Assembly (NCBI GenBank): GCA_013822685.1
Contig: PNKV01000003.1
Coordinates: 62,001-126,000, forward strand
Source: Leptothrix sp. (in: b-proteobacteria)
GTDB taxonomy: Bacteria; Pseudomonadota; Gammaproteobacteria; Burkholderiales; Burkholderiaceae_C
Direction of reading: 5' to 3'
Length of the DNA stretch: 64,000 bases
In this document: in pieces, positions 39,774 through 50,746 of the stretch
How positions within the stretch are numbered: position 1 is the first letter of the stretch
Layout of the letters: each line of letters starts with the position of its first letter
The notes under the pieces: generated by a model
Told to the model about the DNA's origin: nothing
Databases searched by the model: none
The model's input: only the letters and a program-made list of their open reading frames with translations
Position numbers and translations under genes: made by a program

Positions 39774-40184
39774 ATGGACATCCCTCCAGACTTCAGCCCC
39801 TTGGCCCGCACCAGCCCCGTGCTTGACCTGATCGGCCCCATCCATGCCAAAGGCCAGGGCGCCGAGCTGGTACTCGGCCTGCGCGTGGAGGCCAAGCACT
39901 GCAATGCCCGGGGCACCATCCACGGCGGCATCCTGGCCACCTTGGCTGACGTCGCGCTGGGTTATGCCACCGCCTTCTCCGCCGATCCGCCCATCCCCCT
40001 GGTCACCGCCAGCCTGACGCTCGATTTCACGGGCACCGCCAAGATCGGCGACTGGATTGAAACCATGGTGGACATCCATAAGAAGGGCGCGCGCCTGGCT
40101 TTCGCCAATGGCTTCATCCACGTGGGAGTCGAGCGCATTGCCCGTGCCAGTGCGGTGTTTGCTGTGACCGGGGACGCGAAATGA
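39774..40184 (+). CDS. PaaI family hotdog-fold thioesterase
   Basis: A 136-residue hotdog protein. The catalytic signature HGGILATLADVALGYA is present after RGTI, and the final strands DWIETMVDIHKKGARLAFANG fit acyl-CoA thioesterases of the PaaI/YbgC-like group. Such enzymes hydrolyse aromatic or fatty acyl-CoA. The stop codon overlaps the ATG of a 41-codon frame. Confidence 0.88.
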   Translation: MDIPPDFSPLARTSPVLDLIGPIHAKGQGAELVLGLRVEAKHCNARGTIHGGILATLADVALGYATAFSADPPIPLVTASLTLDFTGTAKIGDWIETMVDIHKKGARLAFANGFIHVGVERIARASAVFAVTGDAK

Positions 40185-40306
40185 TCACCGAGCACAGCAC
40201 CACGCTGAACCAGCGGATTGACCCGTTCCGACTGGTGACTCACCACGGCAACATGCGCTTCGCCATGTTCACTGCGGTTCCAGACGATTTTTCCGGCTTG
40301 TCTTGA
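40181..40306 (+). CDS. Possible 41-residue coupled small protein
   Basis: An ATG overlaps the thioesterase stop by four bases (ATGA), and the frame runs 41 codons (MITEHSTTLNQRIDPFRLVT onward) to a stop 11 bases before the next gene. No family is recognised. It could be a coupled small protein or the stump of a longer gene. Confidence 0.3.
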   Translation: MITEHSTTLNQRIDPFRLVTHHGNMRFAMFTAVPDDFSGLS

Positions 40307-40317
40307 AAGGACATGTG

Positions 40318-41160
40318 ATGTTTAAACAATCAGTTCGCGCCTTGGTTTTTTCACTGGCGCTCGCAGGCCTTCATGGCGCTGCGATGTGCCAAGTGGCCAA
40401 GCCTGTGGCCGAGGAGCTGATGCGCAAGTCAGGCTTGTGGGAACAGCTGGGGTCCATCGCGCCGCAGATGGAAGCGGGGGCGGGTGCCGCCATGGATCAA
40501 TCAGGGACGAAGCTGTCGCCAGAAGAACTCAAGCGCCTCTCCCAGGCATTTGTCACGGCCTATTCGCCGATGCATTTGCGCGCCACCGCCTTGCGTGTCT
40601 TGACCGCCCAACTCACCGCGGCCGATGTGGCGGCCCTGGAAGCCTGGTACAACAGCCCCGCCGGCAAAGCAGTCACCAAGCTCGAAGAGGCAGCGTCCGC
40701 CGGCACCGCCGATCTTCAAACCCGTGTGCAAGCCGGGACCAAGGTGCTGTCAGCCAGCACGCCAGCCAGGCGAGCGCTCGTGACACAAGTGGCGAAGGTC
40801 ACCCGCGCGGCCGAAGCCTCCGTCGAAATCATGATCAACACAGCCGTGGGCGTTCAGGAGGGCCTGGCCAAGGTGGCGCCCAAAGGCGCGAAAACCACGG
40901 TCAAGGAGCTTCGCGCCACGCTTGAGCAGCAACGTCCGCAAATGGTCAAGAACTTCGACAGCGCCATGGTGGCCTTGTTCGCTGCCACCTACGAGAGCCT
41001 GGACGACGACGCGCTGAGCCGCTACGTCAGCTTCTTGAAGAGCCCGGCGGGGAGTGCCTACACCGAGGTGTCTCTGCGGGCGATGGACCGCGCGTTTGTT
41101 GAAGCAGCGCAAGGCCTGGGCCGCAGCATCCCTGCGGTCAAGTCGAGTGCCAATCTTTGA
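40318..41160 (+). CDS. DUF2059 domain secreted protein
   Basis: A 280-residue protein with a signal peptide (SVRALVFSLALAGLHGAAMC) and two DUF2059-like helical units. The first contains AEELMRKSGLWEQLGSIAP and WYNSPAGKAVTKLEE; the second contains MVALFAATYESLDDDALSRY and FLKSPAGSAYTEV. The family is periplasmic and of unknown function. Start at 40318 follows AAAGGA. Confidence 0.82.
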   Translation: MFKQSVRALVFSLALAGLHGAAMCQVAKPVAEELMRKSGLWEQLGSIAPQMEAGAGAAMDQSGTKLSPEELKRLSQAFVTAYSPMHLRATALRVLTAQLTAADVAALEAWYNSPAGKAVTKLEEAASAGTADLQTRVQAGTKVLSASTPARRALVTQVAKVTRAAEASVEIMINTAVGVQEGLAKVAPKGAKTTVKELRATLEQQRPQMVKNFDSAMVALFAATYESLDDDALSRYVSFLKSPAGSAYTEVSLRAMDRAFVEAAQGLGRSIPAVKSSANL

Positions 41161-41204
41161 TTGGCCCGCCCGGGCTGGACACAGTGCAGACCACCCCTGA
41201 GGCC

Positions 41205-41615
41205 ATGAGCGAGCCCGTTCTACAAGGCGGCTGCTTGTGTGGTGCCATTCGCTACCGCTTCCTGGGCGCGGCCAGTTCTAGCAGCACGTGTTTTTGCAAA
41301 AGCTGCCGCCGGGCCAGCGGTGCTCCTGCTGTGAGCTGGTTCGTGGGCAAGCTGACGCAGTTGACGTGGCTGGCGGGCCAACCCACGCCTTATCGCTCCT
41401 CCGAGCTTGTGATTAGAACCTTCTGCAACACGTGCGGAACCCCCTTGAGCTACCAGCACCGCGCGCGGCCTGATGACATCGAACTCACCACGGCCACGCT
41501 GGATCAGCCGGAGGCCATGCCGCCAAGTGAGGAAATCTGGCTGTCGCATAAAGTGGCCTGGGCTGTGTCCGATTCTCGGTTGCGGCATTTTTCAGAAGAG
41601 AATCCAGGCGACTGA
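41205..41615 (+). CDS. GFA/CENP-V family zinc protein
   Basis: A 136-residue protein of the glutathione-dependent formaldehyde-activating (GFA) family. The zinc-binding Cys residues are in order: GGCLCGAIRYRF (Cys10, Cys12), STCFCKSCRRASGAP (Cys29, Cys31, Cys34) and RTFCNTCGTPLSY. Real glutathione-formaldehyde activity is proven for few members. The ATG at 41205 gives the normal family start; the frame is open to a TTG at 41157. Confidence 0.87.
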   Translation: MSEPVLQGGCLCGAIRYRFLGAASSSSTCFCKSCRRASGAPAVSWFVGKLTQLTWLAGQPTPYRSSELVIRTFCNTCGTPLSYQHRARPDDIELTTATLDQPEAMPPSEEIWLSHKVAWAVSDSRLRHFSEENPGD

Positions 41616-41696
41616 TCTGGCATGTCGATTTTGGACGAGCTCGTTCGTTGTGGTGGCAGAGGGCCATCCTCTGCTTTCAAGAAGGATAGATTGGAC

Positions 41697-42149
41697 ATGA
41701 GCACCCCTACCAACACCGTTCGCCTCCACCGCGTGATCCGCACCACCCCCGAACGCCTGTACCGCGCTTTTTTGAATGCTGATGCCATGGCCAAGTGGTT
41801 GCCCCCTCATGGCTTCACGGGCAAGGTCCACCAGATGGACGCCAAGGTGGGCGGCATCTACAAGATGTCGTTCAGCAATTTCAGCTCGGGCCACAGCCAT
41901 TCGTTTGGCGGCCAGTACCTGGAGTTGGTGCCCAATGAGCGCCTGCGTTACACCGCCGTGTTCGACGACCCGAACCTGCCTGGCGAAATGCAGACCACGG
42001 TCACGCTGAAGGCCGTGTCTTGCGGTACCGAGCTGAGCGTGGTGCAAGAAGGCATTCCCGCCATCATCCCCACCGAAGGCTGCTACCTGGGCTGGCAAGA
42101 GTCGTTGACCTTGCTGATCCAGTTGGTCGAGCCGGAAATTCCTGGTTGA
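41697..42149 (+). CDS. SRPBCC/AHSA1-like domain protein
   Basis: A 150-residue START-like protein of the AHSA1 type: RVIRTTPERLYRAFLNADAM at the start, WLPPHGFTGKVHQMDAKVGG, and a terminal GWQESLTLLIQLVEPEI. The fold binds hydrophobic ligands; the role is unknown. It is followed 23 bases later by a VOC protein. Confidence 0.88.
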   Translation: MSTPTNTVRLHRVIRTTPERLYRAFLNADAMAKWLPPHGFTGKVHQMDAKVGGIYKMSFSNFSSGHSHSFGGQYLELVPNERLRYTAVFDDPNLPGEMQTTVTLKAVSCGTELSVVQEGIPAIIPTEGCYLGWQESLTLLIQLVEPEIPG

Positions 42150-42172
42150 GCAAGGGTAAGAGGAGCAGCACC

Positions 42173-42541
42173 ATGCCCAATCTTGGCGTGACAGAAATCA
42201 AGGCCTTTGTTCCGGCCAAGAACTTCGACTTGTCCAAGCAGTTTTATCAGGACATCGGCTTCAGCATGGCGTCCGAAGGTGGGGGCGTGGCCTACTTCCA
42301 TGTCGGTCAAGCGAGCTTCCTGCTTCAAGACTTCTGCGCTGAATCATTGGCCGAGAATTTCATGATGCACTTGCTCGTTGAAGATGTGGATGCCTGGTGG
42401 GCGCACATCGATCAAAGCGGTGTGGTGGCCAAATATGGCGTGAAGCTTTTTGGCATCGAGCAGCAACCGTGGCGCATGCGCGATTTCTGCATCACCGATC
42501 CCTCTGGCGTTCTTTGGCGCATCGGCCAAAACACTGATTGA
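42173..42541 (+). CDS. VOC family protein
   Basis: A 122-residue glyoxalase/bleomycin-resistance-like protein: VTEIKAFVPAKNFDLSKQFY, ASFLLQDF and a terminal RDFCITDPSGVLWRIGQN. The usual N-terminal metal ligand is not obvious, as in bleomycin-binding-type members. AGAGGAG precedes the ATG. Its stop lies 14 bases before the next gene's chosen start. Confidence 0.87.
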   Translation: MPNLGVTEIKAFVPAKNFDLSKQFYQDIGFSMASEGGGVAYFHVGQASFLLQDFCAESLAENFMMHLLVEDVDAWWAHIDQSGVVAKYGVKLFGIEQQPWRMRDFCITDPSGVLWRIGQNTD

Positions 42542-42555
42542 TGGTTGGGGTGCCC

Positions 42556-43080
42556 ATGAACGCCGTGCAACTTGGTGAGCCTCCTTCTGGTGCATTGCTT
42601 GAGCCATACAAGGAGCGGGGCGTGTACACGGACTGCTATTTCGTGGATGTGCCACGGGCCGTGTCCCAGGCCGAGTTTGTCGAGACTTTCTACACCACCC
42701 GTTTGTTCAGGCTTGAGCGCTTCATCCTGTCGACACTGGTTTCAAAGCCCTCGACCGACCAGCAGGCCAGGCAGTTGGCAGCCGGAGACACGGAGTCGTT
42801 TGCCGCTTGGCGCGTGGAGGCACGAAGCGCCAACCAGTTGTTGCTCTGCGATTTCATGGGGCGCACCCGGTCGTGGTTGATGAGCGCGGCGGATGAGGGT
42901 GGCCATCCCGAAGGCACGCGTTTGTATTTCGGCTCGGCCTTCCTGCCCAAGGTAGATCGAAGCTCAGGGAAAGCCAGCTACGGCCTGGGGTTTCACGCCC
43001 TCAAGGGCTTTCATGGCCATTATTCCGAAGCACTCTTGCGGTCAGCGCAATCGCGCTTGCTGCGCCCACCATCAAGCTGA
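42556..43080 (+). CDS. Conserved hypothetical protein
   Basis: A 174-residue soluble protein with no recognised family. Visible features are YTDCYFVDVPRAVSQAEFVE, FYTTRLFRLERFILS and a terminal YGLGFHALKGFHGHYSEALL, which suggest a compact alpha/beta domain of cytoplasmic type without signal peptide. An in-frame ATG at 42541 is an alternative start. It lies 9 bases upstream of the TfoX-like gene. Confidence 0.7.
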   Translation: MNAVQLGEPPSGALLEPYKERGVYTDCYFVDVPRAVSQAEFVETFYTTRLFRLERFILSTLVSKPSTDQQARQLAAGDTESFAAWRVEARSANQLLLCDFMGRTRSWLMSAADEGGHPEGTRLYFGSAFLPKVDRSSGKASYGLGFHALKGFHGHYSEALLRSAQSRLLRPPSS

Positions 43081-43089
43081 AGCAAATCC

Positions 43090-43455
43090 ATGGCCACCGA
43101 CCAAAGCTTCGTCGATTACATCTGCGAGCAATCGAACCTGGGCGGTCGCCTCTTGCACAAGAAGATGTTTGGCGAGTACGCCCTCTACCTTGACGGCAAG
43201 GTCATCGCTTTTGTGTGTGACAACCACCTCTTCGTCAAACCCACGGCCGAAGGTAAGGCCGTGCTTGGCACCGTGTCCGAGCACCCACCGTACCCAGGCG
43301 CCAAGATGTATTTCCGCCTTGGCGATGAGATCGACGACCAACACCTGTTGCAGCGGGTGTTTCAGGTCACCGCCGACGCCTTGCCGTTGCCCAAGCCCAA
43401 AGTACCCAAGCCCAAAGCAGCCAAAGGCAAAAAGACCAAAACCAAGGCGCCATAA
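43090..43455 (+). CDS. TfoX N-terminal domain family protein
   Basis: A 121-residue protein with the TfoX/Sxy N-terminal fold: MFGEYALYLDGKVIAFVCDN and HLFVKPTAEGKAVLG. Competence regulators such as Sxy share this domain but add a C-terminal domain, which is absent here. Instead the protein ends in a Lys/Pro-rich tail (KPKVPKPKAAKGKKTKTKAP) that could bind nucleic acid. A terminator follows directly. Confidence 0.85.
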   Translation: MATDQSFVDYICEQSNLGGRLLHKKMFGEYALYLDGKVIAFVCDNHLFVKPTAEGKAVLGTVSEHPPYPGAKMYFRLGDEIDDQHLLQRVFQVTADALPLPKPKVPKPKAAKGKKTKTKAP

Positions 43456-43487
43456 AAAAGCCCGAGGCGGTGAACCGCTCGGGTTTT
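43456..43487. terminator. Rho-independent terminator between convergent genes
   Basis: CCCGAGGCGGT and ACCGCTCGGG form a hairpin with one bulged G and a GA loop (43461-43483), with AAAAAAG before and TTTT after. It separates the TfoX-like gene from the convergent thiolase gene and can serve both directions. Confidence 0.88.
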
Positions 43488-43500
43488 GGGGCGTTACCAA

Positions 43501-44685
43501 TCAGAGGCGTTCGATGATCATCGCAATGCCTTGGCCACCACCAATGCACATCGTGATCAGGGCATAACGGCCCTTGATGCGTTGCAGCTCGTACAGAGCC
43601 TTGGTCACCAGGATGGCGCCGGTGGCGCCCACGGGATGACCCAGCGAGATGCCCGAACCATTGGGATTGGTTTTCTCGTTGGGGAAGCCCATTTCCTTGG
43701 ACACGGCGCAGGCTTGTGCAGCAAAAGCTTCGTTGGATTCGATCACGTCCAGATCGGCCACGGTCAGGCCAGCCTTGGCCAACGCGGCCTTCGAGGCCGG
43801 GACGGGGCCAATGCCCATGTACTCGGGCTCGACACCAGCGTGGCCATAGGACACCAGGCGGGCCAACGGCTTGAGGCCCAGTTCCTTGGCCTTCTCGGCC
43901 GAGGCCATCACCACGGCAGCGGCGCCGTCGTTCAGGCCAGAGGCGTTGCCGGCCGTCACGGTGCCTTCTTCCTTCTTGAAGGCGGGCTTCATCTTGGACA
44001 GCGTGTCAGCGGTCGTCTCGCCTTTCACGTGCTCGTCGGTGTCGAACAGCGTGGTGCCCTTGCGGGTTTGCAACTCCACCGCAACGATCTGTTCCTTGAA
44101 GTAGCCAGCTTCGATTGCAGCGGCGGCGCGCTGCTGGCTCTGCGCGGCATAGGCGTCTTGCTGTTCGCGGGTGATGTCGTAACGGGCCGCCACGTTTTCA
44201 GCGGTGATGCCCATGTGGATGTGCTTGCGCGGGTCGTGCAGGGCGCCGAGCATGAAGTCCAGCATCTTGACGTCGCCCATGCGCGCGCCCCAGCGGTTGC
44301 TGGTGACGAGGTAAGCGCCACGGCTCATGGATTCGGCACCGGCACCAATGGCCACGTCGCAGTCGCCCAGCAGGATGGACTGAGCGGCCGACACCACGGC
44401 TTGCAGGCCCGAACCGCACAGGCGGTTCACGTTGAAGGCGGGTGTTTCTTGCGGCACGCCGGCGTTCAGCGCAGCGACGCGACTGATGTAGGCGTCTTGG
44501 GGCACGGTGGGGATCACATTGCCCAGCACCACGTGACCCACGTCTTTGGGCTGCACACCAGCGCGTTCCATCGCGGTCTTGATGACCAGGGCGCCCAGAT
44601 CGGCCGGGGGCACTTCCTTGAGCGAACCACCGAAGGTGCCGATGGCGGTGCGGGCGGCGCCCACGAAAACGACTTCACGAGTCAT
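43501..44685 (-). CDS. Acetyl-CoA acetyltransferase (thiolase)
   Basis: A 394-residue biosynthetic-type thiolase that condenses two acetyl-CoA molecules to acetoacetyl-CoA. The catalytic residues are visible: Cys90 in [10 protein letters not shown], the His in GHPVGATGA and the second Cys in CIGGGQG. In this type of organism it commonly feeds polyhydroxybutyrate synthesis (PhaA) or fatty-acid breakdown (AtoB). No phaB or phaC is adjacent, so the role is left open. Confidence 0.94.
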   Translation of the reverse strand: MTREVVFVGAARTAIGTFGGSLKEVPPADLGALVIKTAMERAGVQPKDVGHVVLGNVIPTVPQDAYISRVAALNAGVPQETPAFNVNRLCGSGLQAVVSAAQSILLGDCDVAIGAGAESMSRGAYLVTSNRWGARMGDVKMLDFMLGALHDPRKHIHMGITAENVAARYDITREQQDAYAAQSQQRAAAAIEAGYFKEQIVAVELQTRKGTTLFDTDEHVKGETTADTLSKMKPAFKKEEGTVTAGNASGLNDGAAAVVMASAEKAKELGLKPLARLVSYGHAGVEPEYMGIGPVPASKAALAKAGLTVADLDVIESNEAFAAQACAVSKEMGFPNEKTNPNGSGISLGHPVGATGAILVTKALYELQRIKGRYALITMCIGGGQGIAMIIERL

Positions 44686-44736
44686 GGTTTTTCCTTCAAG
44701 AGAGGGGGAGGGGATGTGATCGGACAGATTGTCAGA

Positions 44737-45402
44737 TTATGCCGCCATGCCGCCACGTCGTGCATACTGAAGAGCAATTACGCTGAGGCCAATGGCCATC
44801 AGAACGCCTGAAATGGGCTCTGGAACGCTTGACACCTGAACATTGTCAATAAACTGGTACGGGGTGGGAGTGCTGGGATTGCTTCGGTATCTGCGGCTGA
44901 CCTCAATTCGCAACTCATGGGCGCCGGCGGTCAGGAATCCTTGATAGTTCAGGGACGCCCGTGCGATCTGATGAGCGTCGATTTCTTCAAATGAATAACC
45001 AGTGACACTGATGCCGTCCAAGATCAGACGGACCGTCCCGCCATCGCCGTTGAGATAACGCGAGGCGTTCTGGCTGGCGATATCAGCTGAAATTACATAC
45101 AGACTGTCATTCTGAGCAAAGAAGCTTTGTGACAGACCTCCGCCGCCATCACTGGGGTTGTCAAAGGTGATCTGCCCAGCTATCACCCGAACGGCATTGC
45201 TTTGGATGCCAGCCACGGTGTCAAACGGCACAACCGCCGGCACTCCCAGACTGCCATTGCTGTTGAGGTAGGTGTTCCAGCCACTCAAGGTGCCATCGTC
45301 GAAACTGCCATTAGCCACGGTGGCTGATGCAACGCCACTCAGTGCCAAGGAAGCCATGGCAAATACCGCCACGGAGCGCAGAAAAGGGAGAGGTTGGAAC
45401 AT
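44737..45402 (-). CDS. PEP-CTERM sorting-signal protein
   Basis: A 221-residue exported protein. It has a signal peptide (SVAVFAMASLALSGVASA), then a carbohydrate-binding-like beta-sandwich region starting NGSFDDGTLSGWNTYLN, and ends with a PEP-CTERM tail: SVPEPISGVLMAIGLSVIAL then ARRGG. NGSFE-type starts are common in DUF642/CBM-like extracellular proteins. It lies upstream of the thiolase on the same strand, but the genes look unrelated. The DNA is lower in GC than the thiolase. Confidence 0.86.
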   Translation of the reverse strand: MFQPLPFLRSVAVFAMASLALSGVASATVANGSFDDGTLSGWNTYLNSNGSLGVPAVVPFDTVAGIQSNAVRVIAGQITFDNPSDGGGGLSQSFFAQNDSLYVISADIASQNASRYLNGDGGTVRLILDGISVTGYSFEEIDAHQIARASLNYQGFLTAGAHELRIEVSRRYRSNPSTPTPYQFIDNVQVSSVPEPISGVLMAIGLSVIALQYARRGGMAA

Positions 45403-45560
45403 GATATTGACTTTGACCGTGAGGCGAACTGAGTCGCGATTGAATGGGGCAGGGCGCCTTCAGAATGACTGCCAAAGTCTGAGATGTGCATGGCTCCCTG
45501 ATTTATAGACATCGGCATTTCAAAATGTAACAGCGTGACTTGCAGCCATGGTCCCCCGAT

Positions 45561-46505
45561 TCATGGGATTTCTTGGAGTTGCGGCAAGGTCGAATCCTGC
45601 GCGCCCATGATGTTTTCAGCGTGCTCCAGCACGAAGTACCTGAACGCCTCGGCAGCGGGGGACAGCACTTTGGACACCTCATGCACGATGTTCCAGGTGC
45701 GCCGCAGGGGCGTGCCTTCAAAGTCGACCCGGTGCAACAGCCCGTTGCGCAGTTCGGGCGCCACTGCGTGCAATGACAAAAAGCCGATGCCCAGCCCCGC
45801 CGTGACCGCTGCCTTGATCGTCTCGTTGCTCGCGATCTCCATCCCGATGCGGGGCGCCATCTGGTGGTGCTTCAAATAGGCATCCAGCACCTCGCGGACT
45901 TCCGAGCCCACCTCGCGTGCGATGAGCGGGTGGTTCATCAAGGCATTGAGCGGCGGGTGACCGACACCCAGCAAGGGATGGCCCGGCGGGCACACAAAGA
46001 CCATGGCGTGGCCGGCAAATGGCTCGGCGCGCATGGCGTATTCCTTGGGCGGGCGGCCCATCACGGCCAGGTCGATTTCATTGCTGTGCATGCGCGCCAT
46101 CAGCTTGGTGATGTCGCGGGTCACATCGAGCTTCACATCCACCCCAGGGTGCTCAGCGCGAAAGCGCGCAAGCAGTTGTGGCAGGAAATATCCCGCTGTG
46201 CTGATCAAACCGATGGTGAGTACCCCCGTCTGCACCCCCTTGAACCGGGCCATGACGTTGTCAGCATCCTTCAAAGTTGAAAGCAAACGTTTGGCGTAGA
46301 CCAGGAAGTACTCGCCTCCCATGGTCAGCTGGATGTTGCGGCCCTGGCGCTCAAACAGGGGCATGCCCACGTGGCTTTCCAGTTCCTTGACCTGCATGGT
46401 CACCGCAGGGGGCGTGAGGTGCAAAACCTCGGCCGCGCGGCCAAAACTGAGCTGCCGGGCGACCTCCGTGAAGACCCTTAATTGCCTAAAAGTCACGCTT
46501 CTCAT
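45561..46505 (-). CDS. cbbR: LysR-type regulator of the Calvin-cycle operon
   Basis: A 314-residue LysR-family activator: N-terminal winged helix-turn-helix (LRVFTEVARQLSFGRAAEVL, then HLTPPAVTMQVKELE) and a two-lobe ligand domain. It is transcribed divergently from cbbL with a 118-base gap, the arrangement seen in CO2-fixing proteobacteria, where CbbR senses metabolites such as RuBP or PEP and activates cbb genes. Identity rests on both sequence type and context. Confidence 0.94.
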   Translation of the reverse strand: MRSVTFRQLRVFTEVARQLSFGRAAEVLHLTPPAVTMQVKELESHVGMPLFERQGRNIQLTMGGEYFLVYAKRLLSTLKDADNVMARFKGVQTGVLTIGLISTAGYFLPQLLARFRAEHPGVDVKLDVTRDITKLMARMHSNEIDLAVMGRPPKEYAMRAEPFAGHAMVFVCPPGHPLLGVGHPPLNALMNHPLIAREVGSEVREVLDAYLKHHQMAPRIGMEIASNETIKAAVTAGLGIGFLSLHAVAPELRNGLLHRVDFEGTPLRRTWNIVHEVSKVLSPAAEAFRYFVLEHAENIMGAQDSTLPQLQEIP

Positions 46506-48108
<1,603 letters not shown>

Positions 48109-48128
48109 GCCACTGGGAGAAACACACC

Positions 48129-48572
48129 ATGATGAGCAACCCCACCGGCCGCATCACGCAAGGCCAGTTCAGCTTCCTGCCCGACCTGACCGACGAAGAG
48201 ATCGCACTGCAGATCGAGTACGGCCTGCGCAAAGGCTACGCCTGGAGCGTCGAATACACCGACGACCCGCACCCCCGCAACACCTACTGGGAGATGTACG
48301 GCAACCCCATGTTCGACCTGAAGGACGCCGCTGGCGTCGTCACCGAACTGAAGGCCTGCCGCGACACCTTCGGCCGCGGCCACTACATCCGCCTGATGGC
48401 CTTTGACTCCACCCGCGGCGTCGAGACCATCGTCATGAGCTTCATCGTCAACCGGCCCAAGAATGAGCCCGGCTTCCGCCTGGAACGCCACGAGGTGGAC
48501 AGCCGCCAGGTGCGCTACACGATGAGCGCCTACGCGCTGAGCGAGCCTGAAGGCGAACGCTACAGCGATTGA
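48129..48572 (+). CDS. cbbS: RuBisCO small subunit
   Basis: The 147-residue partner of CbbL in the L8S8 enzyme. It starts [20 protein letters not shown], contains the conserved [12 protein letters not shown] segment, and ends with a C-terminal extension ([20 protein letters not shown]) typical of red-type small subunits. This supports the form IC call for the large subunit. Confidence 0.97.
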   Translation: MMSNPTGRITQGQFSFLPDLTDEEIALQIEYGLRKGYAWSVEYTDDPHPRNTYWEMYGNPMFDLKDAAGVVTELKACRDTFGRGHYIRLMAFDSTRGVETIVMSFIVNRPKNEPGFRLERHEVDSRQVRYTMSAYALSEPEGERYSD

Positions 48573-48597
48573 TGCCGACGACGACCAGGACCAGCCC

Positions 48598-49584
48598 ATG
48601 AACGCGCCGCTCTACACCATCCCAGGCAGTACCACCCAACGTGCTCCCGCCGAGGCACCGGTTGCGACCACACCCGTGGCCGCTGCGGCGCAAACGGTCG
48701 ATGAGGCACCCGTGCCCCGCACGGTGGCCGAGGTGCTGGCCCAAAGCCGCATTGACGACGTGATGGACGAGCTGGACCGCGACCTCGTGGGCCTGGCCCC
48801 GGTCAAGACCCGCATCCGCGACATCGCGGCCCTGCTGGTGATCGACAAGCTGCGCGCGGGCTTCGGCCTGTCTGCGCAGAGCCCCTCGCTGCACATGTGC
48901 TTCACCGGCAACCCGGGCACCGGAAAGACCACGGTGGCCTTGCGCATGGCCGAGATCCTGCACCGCCTGGGGTATGTGCGCAAAGGCCACCTGGTGGCCG
49001 TGACGCGCGACGACCTGGTCGGCCAGTACATCGGCCACACCGCGCCCAAGACGAAGGAAGTGCTCAAGAAGGCGATGGGCGGCGTGCTCTTCATCGACGA
49101 GGCCTACTACCTCTACAAGCCCGAGAACGAGCGCGACTACGGCCAGGAAGCCATCGAGATCCTGCTGCAGGTGATGGAGAACCAGCGCGACGACCTGGTC
49201 GTGATCCTGGCGGGCTACAAGGACCGGATGGACAACTTCTTCCAGAGCAACCCGGGCATGTCATCCCGGATCGCGCACCACCTGGACTTCCCCGATTACG
49301 CCACGCCCGAGCTGCTCAGCATTGCCGACAAGATGCTTGACCAGCAGCACTACTGCTTTGGCGACGGCGCCCGTGAAGCCTTTGACGACTACCTGGGCCG
49401 CCGCCTCGAACAACCCCATTTCGCCAACGCCCGCAGCGTGCGCAATGCCCTGGACCGCGCCCGCCTGCGCCAGGCCAGCCGCCTGTTTGAAGACCGCGAC
49501 CGTGTGCTGACCCGCACTGACCTGACCACCATCGAAGTGGCCGACATCCGATCCAGCCGCCTGTTCGCCGTGCCCACGGCCTGA
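48598..49584 (+). CDS. cbbX: CbbX, AAA+ RuBisCO activase
   Basis: A 328-residue AAA+ ATPase that remodels inhibited red-type RuBisCO by pulling on the large-subunit C terminus. Walker A is GNPGTGKTT (residues 104-112), Walker B is [10 protein letters not shown], and a pore-type segment and sensor region follow ([15 protein letters not shown]). The first 40 residues are an Ala/Pro-rich, probably disordered extension. It follows cbbS by 25 bases. Confidence 0.96.
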   Translation: MNAPLYTIPGSTTQRAPAEAPVATTPVAAAAQTVDEAPVPRTVAEVLAQSRIDDVMDELDRDLVGLAPVKTRIRDIAALLVIDKLRAGFGLSAQSPSLHMCFTGNPGTGKTTVALRMAEILHRLGYVRKGHLVAVTRDDLVGQYIGHTAPKTKEVLKKAMGGVLFIDEAYYLYKPENERDYGQEAIEILLQVMENQRDDLVVILAGYKDRMDNFFQSNPGMSSRIAHHLDFPDYATPELLSIADKMLDQQHYCFGDGAREAFDDYLGRRLEQPHFANARSVRNALDRARLRQASRLFEDRDRVLTRTDLTTIEVADIRSSRLFAVPTA

Positions 49585-49637
49585 TCGAATATTCACTTGT
49601 TCGAGCACCAACATAACAACTCACAGAGGACCCCACC

Positions 49638-50732
49638 ATGAACACCACGCCCGTTGTGGATCTGACAGAAGCCTTGGCCTTGAACCTATCGGGCATGCCC
49701 GCTGACGTGGCCCAGGCTTTGACTGACACCTTGCTGACCATCGCGCAGGCTTGCGCGGCCATCAGCGAGGTCGCGGCGCAAGGTGCATTGGCGGGTGCCC
49801 ATGGCCTGGCCTCGTCCAGCAACTCGCAAGGCGAGGATCAGAAGAAGCTGGACGTGATGGCCGACGACGTGCTGTCTGCGGCCATGGCCGCCTGCCCGCA
49901 CGTGGCTGGTTGGGCGAGTGAAGAGCATGAGATGCCGTTCGTGTCTGATGAGCATGGCAACCAGGGGCGGTACCTGGTGGTCTTCGATCCACTCGATGGC
50001 TCGTCCAACATCGAAGCCAATATCTCGGTGGGCACCATCTTCTCGGTGCTGCCTCATCCCTACCGCGGCACCACGCCTGGCGAAATGGGCTTTCTGCAGC
50101 CCGGCCAGCAACAAGTGGCCGCTGGCTATGTGCTGTACGGCCCCTGCACGGTGATGGTGTTGACCTGTCGCCAAGGCGTGCAGATGTTCACCTTGGACCG
50201 CACCAGCCTGCAAGGCGAGGGCCCGGCCCGCTGGGTCTTGACCCAATCCGAAGTGCGCATTCCCGTGGCCACACGTGAGTTCGCCATCAACGCATCCAAC
50301 CAGCGCTTCTGGGAGAAGCCCGTGCAGCGCTATGTGGCCGAATGCATCGCGGGTGAATCAGGTCCGCGCCACAAAGATTTCAACATGCGCTGGGTGGCCA
50401 GCATGGTGGCGGAGGTGCACCGCATCATGACGCGCGGCGGTGTGTTCATGTACCCCCGTGATGAGCGTGAGCCCCGCAAAGCCGGCCGCTTGCGCCACAT
50501 GTACGAAGCCGCGCCCATGGCCTTGCTGGTGGAGCAAGCAGGCGGCCGTGCCGTCAATGGCACGCACGATTTGCTGGAAGTGGTGCCCGACACCCTGCAC
50601 CAGCGCGTGCCTGTCATCCTGGGTTCAAAGGAAGAGGTTGACCGCATCGTCAGTTACCACGAAGAGCCGCATGAGAACGTGTCTTGGCAGTTGTTCAAGA
50701 CGCGCTCGCTGTTCGTGCAACCTCAAGCCTGA
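49638..50732 (+). CDS. cbbF: Fructose-1,6-bisphosphatase, Calvin-cycle copy
   Basis: A 364-residue class I FBPase with [20 protein letters not shown] and the C-terminal YEAAPMALLVEQAGGRAVNG active-site segment. In the Calvin cycle it helps regenerate RuBP, and many CbbF enzymes also act on sedoheptulose-1,7-bisphosphate. It differs clearly from the gene at 6117-7124. It lies between cbbX and cbbP, inside the operon. Confidence 0.95.
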   Translation: MNTTPVVDLTEALALNLSGMPADVAQALTDTLLTIAQACAAISEVAAQGALAGAHGLASSSNSQGEDQKKLDVMADDVLSAAMAACPHVAGWASEEHEMPFVSDEHGNQGRYLVVFDPLDGSSNIEANISVGTIFSVLPHPYRGTTPGEMGFLQPGQQQVAAGYVLYGPCTVMVLTCRQGVQMFTLDRTSLQGEGPARWVLTQSEVRIPVATREFAINASNQRFWEKPVQRYVAECIAGESGPRHKDFNMRWVASMVAEVHRIMTRGGVFMYPRDEREPRKAGRLRHMYEAAPMALLVEQAGGRAVNGTHDLLEVVPDTLHQRVPVILGSKEEVDRIVSYHEEPHENVSWQLFKTRSLFVQPQA

Positions 50733-50746
50733 TCGGGTGATTCGAC

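Noticed and set aside
42142..42152. GTTGAGC as an integron core site
   Set aside because: No attC-like sequence surrounds it and it covers the end of the SRPBCC gene; chance match.
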